Part shown: one piece after another, positions 7,523-16,255 of the stretch
How the letters are laid out: each line of letters starts with the position of its first letter
Numbering within the stretch: position 1 is the first letter of the stretch
NCBI GenBank assembly: GCA_021781555.1
Contig: JAJXWQ010000023.1
Location: forward strand, 1-43,985
Length of the DNA: 43,985 bases
Source of the DNA: a bacterium
GTDB taxonomy: Bacteria; Cyanobacteriota; Sericytochromatia; S15B-MN24; VGJW01
Direction of reading: 5' to 3'
The notes under the pieces: model-generated
Told to the model about the DNA's origin: nothing
Databases searched by the model: none
Seen by the model: only the letters and a program-made list of their open reading frames with translations
Translations under genes and position numbers: made by a program

Positions 7523-8106
7523 GACCCCGCCCCCGGACTGACGACCGTGGCATGTAGCGTGAAACCGACCACAGGCTGAGAGCCGACGCTCGACATCGAG
7601 ATGGTTCCGAGGACCGGCGCCGCGAAATCGTGCGCGTTCTGCAAGTTGGTGTAGAAGTACGCGACGTCCTTGTAATCCAGCGCCTCACCCGTCAGGTCGA
7701 TGTCGTCGGAGGCCGCCCTCAGCTCGGTCAGCCAGAGATTGGTCGGAGTGAGGTTGCGAAGTTCCTCGAGGGTGCTGGCCCAGTGCCCACCCTGACCGAC
7801 GATCCCCTCCAGTTCCTCGAGATCCTGCTTGCGTGCGTTGACCTCGGCCTGGAGCTCCTTGACCTTGCGACCCGCGCCGTTGTTCCGGTTGATCTGGGCA
7901 GCGAGGTCCTGGCTCTGGGAGGTCGCCGGGTTGAGCAGCACGGTATCGATCGCCCAGGTCACCAGCGGCGGAAGCGCGAGCACGGCCACCAGGCCCCCGG
8001 CGATAACGGCGATCAGGAGGGGATCCAGTTGCTGAGCATCTACCGCCAGCCCGAGGGACAGACTCCGGTCCTCGGGTGCCAGCAGGTTGATCGAGAGTGA
8101 CTTCAT
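7519..8106 (-). CDS. pilN: Type IV pilus assembly protein PilN
   Basis: Inner-membrane partner of PilO; its cytoplasmic N-terminus docks into PilM. The N-terminal SINLLAPED matches the INLLP-type PilM-binding motif. One transmembrane helix follows (about 28-52, DPLLIAVIAGGLVAVLALPP), then a coiled coil (KELQAEVNARKQDLEELEG) and a periplasmic domain that includes LTPTNLWLTELRA. Length (195) is normal. It overlaps pilM upstream and pilO downstream by four bases each. Confidence 0.88.
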   Translation of the reverse strand: MKSLSINLLAPEDRSLSLGLAVDAQQLDPLLIAVIAGGLVAVLALPPLVTWAIDTVLLNPATSQSQDLAAQINRNNGAGRKVKELQAEVNARKQDLEELEGIVGQGGHWASTLEELRNLTPTNLWLTELRAASDDIDLTGEALDYKDVAYFYTNLQNAHDFAAPVLGTISMSSVGSQPVVGFTLHATVVSPGAGS

Positions 8107-9227
8107 CCGCCGGTCGCCCCACGCATGGCCAGGCCGATGGCGGTGGCGACCGTGGGCGCCTGCTGGTTCAGCAGCTCGGGATCGAAGGCGTCCTCGTCGA
8201 CCTCGATCTTGGCGAAGGGGTTGGCGAGTTCGACGCTGAGTCCGAGGCGGCTGGTGAGGAAACGATCCAGGTTCTTGAGGTTGCCGCCACGTCCACTGAT
8301 GATGACGCGGTGAATCGGGTCGGTTCCCTGGGAGAGGTAGAAGTCGAGGGAGCGCCCGATCTCGCCCGTCAGCTCGGCCAGGGCTGGCCGGATGATCTCG
8401 GCCGCCTGCTCCGCCTGCGGCTCACCGCCGGCTGGCCCCTGCGGATCCGTGTCGACCTCGTCCAGCGCGGCCCTCGCAGCTTCCTCATCGAGGCCGAGCG
8501 AGTTCATGACTGCATCCAGGAAGTAGCTGTAGCCGATCGGAATCGAACGCGAGAAGCGCGGAACGCCCGACACCAGGATGTTGATATCGGTGGTCCAGCC
8601 CTGGATGTGCACCAGGGCCACGCTCTGGCCGTCGGCGATCTGGTCCGTGTCAGCGAGCGCCCTCGCCACCGCGAAGGACGCAACGTCGACGATATCGAGC
8701 CCGAGGCCGGCCTCCGTCACCGTGCGCACCAGGGAATTGACGAGGCTCTTCTGGGCGGCCACCAGAATCACGTCGAGCTTGAGGGCGCCGTCCTCCTCGA
8801 CTTCGTTGACGACCTGATGCGCGATGTTGACGTCGTCGATGGCGAACGGGATGTAGCGTTCGGCCTCGTGCGCGATGACCTCGGCGAGTTCGCTCTCCGG
8901 CATCATCGGGAAGCGGACGGGACGGACGATGGTGGACTGGCCCGCCACGGCGCAGACGGTGCTCTTGGCGTTGATGCTGTTCTCGGCCAGGAGCTCGGCG
9001 ATGACCTCGGCCACCGCGACGGGATCGACGATCTCGCCGTCCTGCACCGCGTTGAGCGGGGTGTTGGCCACGGCGATGTTGGCGAGCGCCAGCACGTTGC
9101 GGTTGCGCTTGAGCTCCGCCACCACGATGGTGTCGGAGGTGATGTCCAGACCCACGCGGCTGCCGCCCTTGAGACCCTTCTTGACGGCCTCGACATAGGG
9201 CTTGATGTAATCCATGACCCCGGGCAT
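8103..9227 (-). CDS. pilM: Type IV pilus actin-like ATPase PilM
   Basis: Cytoplasmic actin/FtsA-fold protein that binds the PilN N-terminus and links the motor to the platform. It is 374 residues long. The phosphate-1 motif SRVGLDITSDTIVVAEL is near residue 23, the adenosine-side SVALVHIQGWTTDINIL and the phosphate-2-type region lie in the middle, and VIISGRGGNLKNLDRFL is near residue 310. The start ATG follows the prepilin peptidase stop by only 4 bases, so the two are cotranscribed. Confidence 0.92.
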   Translation of the reverse strand: MPGVMDYIKPYVEAVKKGLKGGSRVGLDITSDTIVVAELKRNRNVLALANIAVANTPLNAVQDGEIVDPVAVAEVIAELLAENSINAKSTVCAVAGQSTIVRPVRFPMMPESELAEVIAHEAERYIPFAIDDVNIAHQVVNEVEEDGALKLDVILVAAQKSLVNSLVRTVTEAGLGLDIVDVASFAVARALADTDQIADGQSVALVHIQGWTTDINILVSGVPRFSRSIPIGYSYFLDAVMNSLGLDEEAARAALDEVDTDPQGPAGGEPQAEQAAEIIRPALAELTGEIGRSLDFYLSQGTDPIHRVIISGRGGNLKNLDRFLTSRLGLSVELANPFAKIEVDEDAFDPELLNQQAPTVATAIGLAMRGATGG

Positions 9228-9231
9228 CGCG

Positions 9232-10173
9232 TCAGCCCCTCAGGAAACCGAGATACCAGGCGAACATGCGATCGCCCCCGAAGATCGAAGCCAGACCCCC
9301 GATAACCAGCGACGGGCCCAGCGGAAATGGCCGGGTCTCGCGGCGCGCTATCGCCCCGAGAGCGGCCCGCAGATTCCAGCGATGGCGGGCGAACTCGACG
9401 CCGACACCGACGAGGCTCCCCACGACGAAACCCACGAAGAGTCCGGCCGCCAGGATGGCAGGGCCCACCCAGGCGCCCAGCATGGCGGCAAGCTTGGCAT
9501 CGCCTCTTCCCATCCCCTCGCGCTTGAGCACGAGCAGGCTCATGCCCTCGATGGCGCGGAACAGGAGATACCCTCCTGCCGCGCCGACGACCGCTGGCGC
9601 GGCGCGAAAGAAAACGGCGTTGAAGATCAGGCCCGCCCAGAGGATCGGCAAGGTGACCGAATCCGGGATGATCATGAAATCGACGTCGATCCAGAAGCAG
9701 ACCATCAAGGCACCCACCAGGACGACAAGGCCGAGCGTGCGGATCGAGGGGCCGAAGTGCAGATACAGGCCCCAGACCAGGATCCCCATCGCGAGTTCGA
9801 CCACCGGATAGCGCACCGAGATGGGGTGGCGACACTGGCGGCAGCGTCCGCCGAGGAGAATCCAGGAGAGCACCGGGATGTTGTCGTACCAGGCGATCGG
9901 CTTGCCACAGGCAGGACACGCCGATGGCGGCAGAGCCAGGTTGTAAGTCGATCGGATCGGGAGCGGAAGCACCACAGAGTGGTCGCCGACGCAGAGCGTG
10001 TGGCGGTTGATCACCGGGAGGCTCACCCGAGGGAATTCCAGGCTCCAGTAACCTTCCATCCGCGGCAGACGGTGAATCACGACATTGAGAAAGCTGCCGA
10101 GGACACAGCCGAAGGCGAAGACCGCCGCCCAGATCGCCTGGGGCGGCAGGCCAAGAGCGGCAACCTGAGGCAA
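9232..10173 (-). CDS. pilD: Prepilin peptidase / N-methyltransferase
   Basis: Polytopic inner-membrane aspartyl protease that cleaves the prepilin leader after Gly and methylates the new N-terminal Phe. The 313-residue protein opens with GCVLGSFLNVVIHRLP. It carries two CxxC pairs (Cys86/89 and Cys111/114), and the catalytic aspartates lie in WIDVDFMIIPD and GMGRGDAKL. It heads the pilM-N-O-P-Q operon, so processing and assembly genes are co-expressed. The substrate in this window is the pilin at 15731-16255. Confidence 0.93.
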   Translation of the reverse strand: MPQVAALGLPPQAIWAAVFAFGCVLGSFLNVVIHRLPRMEGYWSLEFPRVSLPVINRHTLCVGDHSVVLPLPIRSTYNLALPPSACPACGKPIAWYDNIPVLSWILLGGRCRQCRHPISVRYPVVELAMGILVWGLYLHFGPSIRTLGLVVLVGALMVCFWIDVDFMIIPDSVTLPILWAGLIFNAVFFRAAPAVVGAAGGYLLFRAIEGMSLLVLKREGMGRGDAKLAAMLGAWVGPAILAAGLFVGFVVGSLVGVGVEFARHRWNLRAALGAIARRETRPFPLGPSLVIGGLASIFGGDRMFAWYLGFLRG

Positions 10174-10525
10174 GACCCCTCGATGCTCCCGTGGTGGTCA
10201 CCCGCCAGGTGCAATGTACCCGGCAAGAAACGGACAGGTGGATATACCCGCCGGCCCAAGCAGGTTAACCCCTGGAAGCGTGAGGCCCGAGGCGAGGGGA
10301 GCCAGCCGGGCGAGGGACCAGGTGGGGCCTGCGGCGGTGGACGGGGGGCGCTCCGCAAGGATCTCCAGCAGCCCTCGCAGCCTCATATTAACCGCTGCTT
10401 TGGTTAAACATAAGCCCATCTTAAGAAAGATCCTGGGCGGTGGCCGGATAACGAGTTAACCAGGCGTTAGGCAAGATGGTCCTGGTCGCTCTGCGACCCG
10501 GCCCCAGGTGGAAAGAGGTACAAGG
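10174..10525. promoter_or_regulatory. Divergent control region with TTAACC/GGTTAA sites
   Basis: A gene-free stretch between the divergent pil operon and the papain-like lipoprotein gene. It contains GGTTAACC at 10263-10270, a 20-bp dyad TTAACC-N8-GGTTAA at 10388-10407, and GTTAACC at 10454-10460. The repeated half-site in a divergent promoter region suggests an operator for a dimeric regulator. A specific -35/-10 cannot be assigned. A CTTAAG lies at 10430-10435. Confidence 0.45.
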
Positions 10526-11425
10526 TTGCGCTGGCAAGTTGCGGTTCTGGCGACGGCGATCGGTCTGTCTGGCTGCGGTGGCGCGTCCTCGCTCCTGCCC
10601 GAGACCGGGTTCCAGGGACAGGCGTTGAGCCCCATGGCTGCCGAGGCATACCTCTCGCACGGACTCGGCGCCAATCTGGCAGGCGCGCCGACGATCGTCG
10701 ATGACGAGTATTCCGCCCAGGCCCTGGGCAGCGCGCTGCCCAGCACGGTCGATCTGCGCTCGGAGTGCAGCCCGATCGCGGACCAGGGCCGCCTGGGATC
10801 CTGCACGGCCTTTGCCATCGTCAAGGGCCTGCGCGAGTTCTACCTCGAGAAAGAAGGCAACTACCAGCCGCTTTCCCCCGCGTTCCTGTGGTGGGAAGAG
10901 CGGGCGCAAGAGGGAGCGACCAATCAAGATTCGGGCGCGACGGTTGCGATGGGCATGTCGGTGCTGTCGCAAGACGGCGTCTGCCCCGAGACCGACGATC
11001 CCTACTACAGCGCCGCCCAGCAGCAGCTTCCCGAGGCCGAGCTCGACAGCGTCATCGCGACGCCGCCCAGCCAGCAGGCTGTGGCTGACGCGCAGCAGTT
11101 CACCCTGGGACCCGCCAAGTCCGTACGGACCCTGTCGGCAGTCCTGCGCGAGCTCGCAGCCGGCTATCCGGTCGTGATGGGCATCCAGGTCTACTCGAGC
11201 TTCAAGCAGGCGACCGTCGGCGGGATGGTGCCGATGCCGGACACGAGCACCGAGCAGCTGCTCGGTGGGCACGCGGTCATGGCCGTCGGCTACGACCAGA
11301 GCCGGCAACTGCTCATCATGCGCAACTCGTGGGGCCCGAACTGGGGCGATCACGGTTACTTCTACCTGCCCTACGACTACATGCGGGATGGACTCGCCAA
11401 GGACGGCTGGACCGTCGAACAGTAG
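10526..11425 (+). CDS. Papain-like (C1A) cysteine peptidase lipoprotein
   Basis: Predicted lipid-anchored extracytoplasmic protease. The start chosen is the TTG at 10526, which has AAAGAGGT six bases upstream; an in-frame GTG at 10508 would add six residues. The leader reads RWQVAVLATAIGLSGC, so Cys is the lipidation site. The peptidase domain follows a ~70-residue propeptide-like segment: QGRLGSCTAFA carries the nucleophile, GGHAVMAVGYD the His, and MRNSWGPNWGDHGYFYLPY the Asn. All three catalytic residues are present. It stands alone, divergent from the pil operon and convergent with the next gene. Function beyond proteolysis is unknown. Confidence 0.85.
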   Translation: MRWQVAVLATAIGLSGCGGASSLLPETGFQGQALSPMAAEAYLSHGLGANLAGAPTIVDDEYSAQALGSALPSTVDLRSECSPIADQGRLGSCTAFAIVKGLREFYLEKEGNYQPLSPAFLWWEERAQEGATNQDSGATVAMGMSVLSQDGVCPETDDPYYSAAQQQLPEAELDSVIATPPSQQAVADAQQFTLGPAKSVRTLSAVLRELAAGYPVVMGIQVYSSFKQATVGGMVPMPDTSTEQLLGGHAVMAVGYDQSRQLLIMRNSWGPNWGDHGYFYLPYDYMRDGLAKDGWTVEQ

Positions 11426-11432
11426 GCGCCCG

Positions 11433-11446
11433 GGTAGCGGGCTACC
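11433..11446. terminator. Hairpin between convergent genes
   Basis: GGTAG-CGGG-CTACC forms a short perfect stem 8 bases after the peptidase stop and 10 bases before the end of the convergent gene. It has no T-run, so it would be a weak or factor-assisted bidirectional terminator. Confidence 0.35.
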
Positions 11447-11455
11447 ATCGATCCA

Positions 11456-12187
11456 TCACGATCGCCGCCCCCTCAGCCTCGCAAGGGCTCGGGCGGCGAT
11501 CGCCTGCATGCGGCGGTCATGCGCTGCGACGGCATGGCGGTACAGGACTTTCCAGATCGTGCCCGCCAGGCGCCGATGATCCTGCCGCTCGGCCATGCCC
11601 GCCGTCATGCGCAGCCCCGCCTCTTCGAGATAAGGGTCCCGGTAGGGCGGGTGCGACGCGAGGTCCGCGGCCCGCTTGAAGGCGTGTCTCGCCGACGCGT
11701 AGTCGTGCAGGTACAGGAAGCGGACGAAGCCGAGCTGGAAGTCGTACCGCGGCCGCTCGGCGAACGCCGGCCAGCGGCGGTCGCGGGCGATCGCCCGTTC
11801 GAGCAGGGCTTCGGCCTGGCGGGGGTGGCCCGCGTCCGACAGCACCCACGATCCGAAGAGGTAGGCATCCTTGAAATGGGGATCGAGTCCCGTGATCAAG
11901 CGCAGGCCAGCCCATACGTGCTGCCAGCGGCGGGTGGCTGGATTCTCGGAGAGCTTGGCGCCGTCGTACTGCAGGAACTGCAGCCAGAAGGCATCCGCGA
12001 GCACATCCTCGTACCCCGTGGCGACCGCGCGAACCACGCCAGCTCGCGGCACCGGGTACCGCGCCGCGCCCTCGGCCCGATGAAACGCGTCGAGCCGCAC
12101 CGACAGGCCCGCCGCACCGGCCAGCAGGACGGCCGCCGTCACGCCCCACCCGAGCTGCGCGATCGCCCCTTGCAGGCCAGCCGGCAT
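11456..12187 (-). CDS. Membrane-anchored TPR-like protein, function unknown
   Basis: A 243-residue protein when started at ATG 12187 (MPAGLQGAIAQLGWG). A longer frame reaches 12295, but its extra 36 residues are encoded inside the degenerate 104-bp repeat and are unlikely to be protein. One transmembrane helix lies near the N-terminus (GVTAAVLLAGAAGLSV). Helical repeats follow, with TPR-like spacing, such as AEALLERAIARDRRWPAFA and SARHAFKRAADLASHPPY. A DAFWLQFLQYDG motif precedes them. It lies downstream of the ABC-2 exporter genes with a repeat copy in between, so it may be a separate transcript. Confidence 0.6.
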   Translation of the reverse strand: MPAGLQGAIAQLGWGVTAAVLLAGAAGLSVRLDAFHRAEGAARYPVPRAGVVRAVATGYEDVLADAFWLQFLQYDGAKLSENPATRRWQHVWAGLRLITGLDPHFKDAYLFGSWVLSDAGHPRQAEALLERAIARDRRWPAFAERPRYDFQLGFVRFLYLHDYASARHAFKRAADLASHPPYRDPYLEEAGLRMTAGMAERQDHRRLAGTIWKVLYRHAVAAHDRRMQAIAARALARLRGRRS

Positions 12188-12195
12188 CCCGCCCA

Positions 12196-12300
12196 GACCA
12201 CGCGCCGTTCGAACGGATCCCTCCGCGCGGTCGCTGCGCTGTGCAGCCGGGCCGCGTTCGACTCGTCGGGCCCGATCCTGTCCGACCGGGAACACCCTAG
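12196..12300 (-). repeat. ~104-bp structured repeat, diverged copy
   Basis: Clearly homologous to the copies at 5-212 but with many substitutions. On the minus strand it begins CTAGGGTGTTCCCGG, and this CTAG contains the TAG stop of the ABC permease gene. In this copy TCGAACG and CGTTCGA form a perfect 7-bp outer stem, longer than in the unmutated copies. Confidence 0.8.
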
Positions 12301-13055
12301 AACTCCCGCCGGGCGAAGATCAACACCCCGACGACCAGGGCGAAGGCCGTGTAAACGAGGCCGTAGGACGCCGCCACGCACCATTGGGACAGGGAGAACG
12401 GCATCCCGTAGACCACCTGGTTCTTGATGTCCAGGTGGCCGAGATTGGGCAGGACGTCGTAGAGCAGGAGGATCAGGCGCCTTGCCGTCGGTGCGGCCTG
12501 CCTGGCCAGCACGCGCAGACCCTCGAGATTATGACCGATGAGATAAAGGGCGAAGCTGTAGGCCATCGCCATCACCGGCGAGGCAAAGGTGGAGAACATC
12601 AGCGCCAGCGCTATCATCAGCAGGATCTGCAGCCACTCCAGCGCGATCTGCCAGAAGAGGGCGAAGGCGAAGGCGTGCAACGCCACGAGCATGAGGCCAA
12701 AAGCCGCCGTCATGGCTGCCAGGAGGCAGGTGAGCGTGGCGGCGAGCCCGAGGAACTTGCCAAGCATGAATTCGTACCGACGCACGGGCTTGGCCAGGAC
12801 GATGAAGATCGTCCGCTTGTCCATCTCCTTGAACAGCAGGCTCGTGCCGATGAAGATGGCGATCGCCACCGAAAAGAACTCGATGGCCGCCAGGCCGAGA
12901 TCCTTGACGATCTTCTGATCTTCGCCGATGGACAGCGTGCCGAGCAGTATCCCGGCAGCGATCATGGCCAGCGCGAACAGCAAGGCGACATTGAGCACGC
13001 GATCCCGGATCGTCTCCCGGAACGTGTTACCGGCAAGCTGAAGGATCTTGCTCAC
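12297..13055 (-). CDS. ABC-2 type transporter permease
   Basis: A 252-residue inner-membrane protein with about six hydrophobic helices, for example VLNVALLFALAMIAAGILLG, LGLAATLTCLLAAMTAAFGL and the last CVAASYGLVYTAFALVVGVL. The segment EMDKRTIFIVLAKPVRRYEF is characteristic of ABC-2 exporter permeases of the NatB/NosY sort. It pairs with the ATPase encoded 42 bp upstream. The substrate is not predictable from sequence. The stop codon falls within the first bases of the repeat copy. Confidence 0.85.
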   Translation of the reverse strand: MSKILQLAGNTFRETIRDRVLNVALLFALAMIAAGILLGTLSIGEDQKIVKDLGLAAIEFFSVAIAIFIGTSLLFKEMDKRTIFIVLAKPVRRYEFMLGKFLGLAATLTCLLAAMTAAFGLMLVALHAFAFALFWQIALEWLQILLMIALALMFSTFASPVMAMAYSFALYLIGHNLEGLRVLARQAAPTARRLILLLYDVLPNLGHLDIKNQVVYGMPFSLSQWCVAASYGLVYTAFALVVGVLIFARREF

Positions 13056-13097
13056 GTCGGCACCGGATCTCGAGCTGTCACGACGGCGAATCGGACG

Positions 13098-13859
13098 CTA
13101 GGTAGCGCTGGGCTGAGCGACATGCCGCTCGACGGTCTGGACGAAGTAGTCCTCGAGCGACGTGCCTCCCTGCACCAGCTCCTTGACCGTCCCGAGGGCC
13201 ACGAGCTTGCCAGCCAGGAGGATCCCGACGCGATCGCAGATGTCCTCGACGTCGGACAGGATGTGGCTGTTGAAGAAGATCGTCTTGCCAGCCTTCTTGA
13301 GGCCCAGGATCAGCTCGCGCAGCTCCCTGCGGCCCACTGGATCCAGACCCGCCATCGGCTCGTCGAGCAACACCAGGTCGGGGTCGTTGATGAGGGCCTG
13401 CGCGATGCCGATCCGCTGGAGCATGCCCTTGGAGTATTTCCGCAGCTGGACCTTGCGGGCTTGCGTCATGCCCACGGTCTCGAGCAGAGTCTTCACGCGA
13501 TCGTCGAGCGTCCGCCGGGGCAGGCCGAAGAGCCCGCCGCAGAAGCGTACGAACTCCTCACCGGTGAGGTAGTTGTAGAAGTAGGGATTCTCCGGGAGGA
13601 ATCCGATGCGCGCCCGCACGGACGGATCCTCGGGTCCGCGGCCGAAGACCTTGATCGTGCCGCGTGTAGGCTTCATCAAACCCAGGAACAGCTTCTGGCT
13701 GGTCGTCTTGCCCGCACCGTTGGGACCGAGCAGGCCGAAGGTCTCCCCGGGGCGCACCGTCAACGTGAGCCCGTCGAGGCCGAGCTTGGCCGACTGGCCG
13801 ATGACGGCCGGGTAGATCTTGGTGAGGTTGGTAGCTTCGACAATGGCGACGTCGTCCAT
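13098..13859 (-). CDS. ABC transporter ATP-binding protein
   Basis: A 253-residue nucleotide-binding subunit. Walker A is GPNGAGKTT (near residue 44), the signature is YSKGMLQRIGIAQAL, Walker B is DLVLLDEP, and the switch His lies in NSHILSD. The C-terminal tail is typical of ABC-2 exporter ATPases. It is the first gene of a two-gene exporter operon with the permease downstream, and would energise export of an unidentified substrate. Confidence 0.92.
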   Translation of the reverse strand: MDDVAIVEATNLTKIYPAVIGQSAKLGLDGLTLTVRPGETFGLLGPNGAGKTTSQKLFLGLMKPTRGTIKVFGRGPEDPSVRARIGFLPENPYFYNYLTGEEFVRFCGGLFGLPRRTLDDRVKTLLETVGMTQARKVQLRKYSKGMLQRIGIAQALINDPDLVLLDEPMAGLDPVGRRELRELILGLKKAGKTIFFNSHILSDVEDICDRVGILLAGKLVALGTVKELVQGGTSLEDYFVQTVERHVAQPSAT

Positions 13860-13944
13860 CCGTCCTCCGAGTCGTCAGGTGGGATCCTGGCGAAAGCTGC
13901 CGTGGCAGCGGTTGACGATACCTGATTGACCGGCGGGCGGGGTT

Positions 13945-13967
13945 CGGGGTTTCAAGGGAGAGCCCCG
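13945..13967 (-). terminator. Possible terminator hairpin after the glycosyltransferase gene
   Basis: CGGGG (13945-13949) and CCCCG (13963-13967) form a stem extended by one wobble and one A-T pair, about 28 bases after the glycosyltransferase stop on the minus strand. No T-run follows. Confidence 0.28.
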
Positions 13968-13994
13968 CGCCGTCCGCAAAGAGCAGCCCCCATG

Positions 13995-15734
13995 TTACCC
14001 GGTACCGCCGCTTTCTCGCGATCTGCGGGCTCGGGAGTGCCGCGTCGCGGGAGGTTCCAGGAGCCGCACGACGGCGATGTGGGGCGAAGCGACGAAGAGC
14101 ATCTGCGCCAGGTGCCGGCGCAAGAGCTTATGGACCGTCTGGGCCGTGTAATCGTGCCCCTTCCAGTAGAACGGCTGCGCGAAGAGCAGCTTGACGCCGG
14201 CGGCCCGGGCCTGGCGGAGGCCCTGCGGCGTCACGTAAACCTGGCTGTAGCGCCTGGGTGCATAGAAGTAGGCTTGCAGGGGGTACGGGGTGCCGACGGA
14301 GACCTTTGCGGGGATGTGCGCGAGGTAGGCCCCGGCCAGCTCGAGTCCCGACATCCTGTGGGCGAGGCTGCGGGAGTAGGCCTGCTGGTATGAATCGGCC
14401 CTGACGTCGGCCACGACGATCCAGGCGAGCAGGCCGGCACAGGCCACGACGAGCAGGGATTTTCGCAGCGCGCTCAAACCCCGGACCTCGCGCTGGACGG
14501 CATCGAAGGCGAAGGCCAGCAGGAGTGGAGCGACCGGCAGCAACAGCCGGACCTCCAGGTCCCAGCCCAGCGTGGGGAAGGCCCCGGACCACGCCGCGGC
14601 CAGGCCGACCGTGAACAGCGCATAGAGCCCGGCCATGCGGCTCCGGTGCGCCATGGCGGCCCTCACGGTCGCGGCCGTCAGCCCGAGGGCCACCAGGAAA
14701 CCGACGTAGTCGATCGGGGCTCCGGTGGGCTTGAAGGAACCGGTGGTGTGCGCCAGCGTCCCGAGGAAGGGAAGCGGGGCCAGGAGCCCCGGCAGGGCCT
14801 GCGCGGCCAGCCAGTGCAGCCCCCGGCCCAGCAGCAAGGGAGCCGCGGCGCCGGCATCACTCCGCCGGGCATCCAGGAGGTAGCCGCCGGGGCCGTGGAG
14901 GTGGGACCAGACGAGCCAGGGAGCCAGCCAGGCCATGGTGAGGATCCCCAGCGCCACGGCAGACTTCCGCCGCCGGTCGAACCACAGGGTCGCGAAGCCG
15001 GCGGCAAGGGCCATGACCCCGGCATAGCGCAGCAGGATCGTCCATGCCAGCGCCAAACTCGCCACCACGGTCATGAGCGCGGCCCGGCCCAAGGTCGGCG
15101 CTCCGCCCGCGTCGCGGAGCGGCTCCCCGCGGCCTCGCATCCCCTCGATCGCCGCCAGGGCCACGAGACCGAAGAATGCGAAGGGCAGGTCGCTCATGAC
15201 CGCGCTGCCGTACTTCAAGGCCAGCGGATGGAATGCTATCGCCGTGACCGCAAGGAAGCTCGCCAGCCGGCTCGCGCCCCAGACACGGGTCAACAGGACA
15301 TAGGCCAGCAAGCCGAAGGCCATCGCGAGCGCGGCGACCACCACCTCCCACACCCCGACCACGCCGAGGTTTTGCCCGCCCGCCCGCCAGAACCACGACA
15401 GCAGGAGCGGAAAGCCGATGGGGAAGCGAAGGATCAGATGGCTGCCCGCCATGACCGGCAGATCGTAGCGATGGGCCACCGCCAGCTGTCGGGCGGCGAT
15501 CGCGTAGGTCACGTCATCGTTGAAGAGACCGACGTAACCGACCCGCATGGCCACGAGAAGCTCGAACGCCACCGCGACGACGCTGGCCACCAGGATCAGA
15601 TCGGCGTTCTCCCGAAGCTGGCGCCAGGCCGAGCGGGGGGCCGGGGGTTCATGCGCCGAGGCGCCGTAGCTGGGATCCAGCTCGGCGCCTCTCACGGGGG
15701 ACGACTTCAACGGGTCGTGTCGAATCCGGCTCAA
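13995..15734 (-). CDS. GT-C-fold membrane glycosyltransferase, pilin-linked
   Basis: A 579-residue polytopic membrane protein resembling the GT39/ArnT group, which move sugars from polyprenyl-phosphate donors on the outer face of the inner membrane. After a first helix (LILVASVVAVAFELLVAM), the loop GYVGLFNDDVTYAIAARQL carries an acidic pair like the catalytic DD/DE of GT-C enzymes. RFPIGFPLLLSWFW and YGSAVMSDLPFAFFGLVAL follow, and the C-terminus is a soluble periplasmic domain. The TTG start overlaps the pilin stop (TTGA), so translation is coupled to pilin and pilin glycosylation is a sensible guess. The protein is paralogous to that at 23657-25192. Donor and acceptor are unknown. Confidence 0.72.
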   Translation of the reverse strand: MSRIRHDPLKSSPVRGAELDPSYGASAHEPPAPRSAWRQLRENADLILVASVVAVAFELLVAMRVGYVGLFNDDVTYAIAARQLAVAHRYDLPVMAGSHLILRFPIGFPLLLSWFWRAGGQNLGVVGVWEVVVAALAMAFGLLAYVLLTRVWGASRLASFLAVTAIAFHPLALKYGSAVMSDLPFAFFGLVALAAIEGMRGRGEPLRDAGGAPTLGRAALMTVVASLALAWTILLRYAGVMALAAGFATLWFDRRRKSAVALGILTMAWLAPWLVWSHLHGPGGYLLDARRSDAGAAAPLLLGRGLHWLAAQALPGLLAPLPFLGTLAHTTGSFKPTGAPIDYVGFLVALGLTAATVRAAMAHRSRMAGLYALFTVGLAAAWSGAFPTLGWDLEVRLLLPVAPLLLAFAFDAVQREVRGLSALRKSLLVVACAGLLAWIVVADVRADSYQQAYSRSLAHRMSGLELAGAYLAHIPAKVSVGTPYPLQAYFYAPRRYSQVYVTPQGLRQARAAGVKLLFAQPFYWKGHDYTAQTVHKLLRRHLAQMLFVASPHIAVVRLLEPPATRHSRARRSRESGGTG

Positions 15735-16255
15735 TAATTCTTGAGGTAGAGCGCAAAGATCGCGGTGTTGTTCAGCTTGCCGGTGCCGCCCAGATCGTAC
15801 TTGTCGTTGGCGGTGGCGCCGTTGGCGATGGCGTACGAAATGGCGCCGTAGTCCGTGACGGTGGCCGGGGTGGTCACGTTGGGGGCGGTCACGGTGTTGA
15901 TGAACGTGGACACCGTGGCGGTCTCGTCGCCAAACGGGAACGCGATGTCGACGGCCTGCTCGCCGCCCCAGGGCGTACGGGGGTAGGTGCCACCGGCCAT
16001 GTAGCCCTTGTCGGTGACGACGTCGCTGACGAGCTGCCCGGTGTGCGGGTAGACGCCGGCGTTGTCGACGGCGTACTGCTCGATGGCCATCTGCACGCTG
16101 TGGGTGTTGGCCTGCATGGCGGCGTTCTTGGCCTTGTCCTGCGCTCCCATGAAGTTGGGGATGGCGACCGAGGCCAGGATGCCGATGATGACGACGACCA
16201 CCAGCAGCTCGATCAACGTGAAACCGTGTTGATCCCGGACGCGACGACTGTTCAT
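15731..16255 (-). CDS. pilA: Type IV pilin
   Basis: Major-pilin-like subunit, 174 residues. The start at 16255 (MNSRRVRDQHG) is preferred over an upstream ATG at 16282 because a GGGAGGA ribosome binding site lies just before it. The leader is short and basic, cleavage is after Gly, and the mature N-terminus is FTLIELLVVVVIIGILASVA with Glu at +5. A spine helix (AIPNFMGAQDKAKNAAMQAN) is followed by a globular domain that contains YAVDNAGVYPHTG and TPWGGE. No C-terminal disulfide cysteines are seen. It is first in an operon with a GT-C glycosyltransferase. Confidence 0.92.
   Translation of the reverse strand: MNSRRVRDQHGFTLIELLVVVVIIGILASVAIPNFMGAQDKAKNAAMQANTHSVQMAIEQYAVDNAGVYPHTGQLVSDVVTDKGYMAGGTYPRTPWGGEQAVDIAFPFGDETATVSTFINTVTAPNVTTPATVTDYGAISYAIANGATANDKYDLGGTGKLNNTAIFALYLKNY

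Noticed and set aside
12384-13925. 513-codon plus-strand reading frame opposite the ABC exporter genes
   Set aside because: It covers two complete ABC genes antisense and has biased Gln/His/Glu composition typical of shadow frames.
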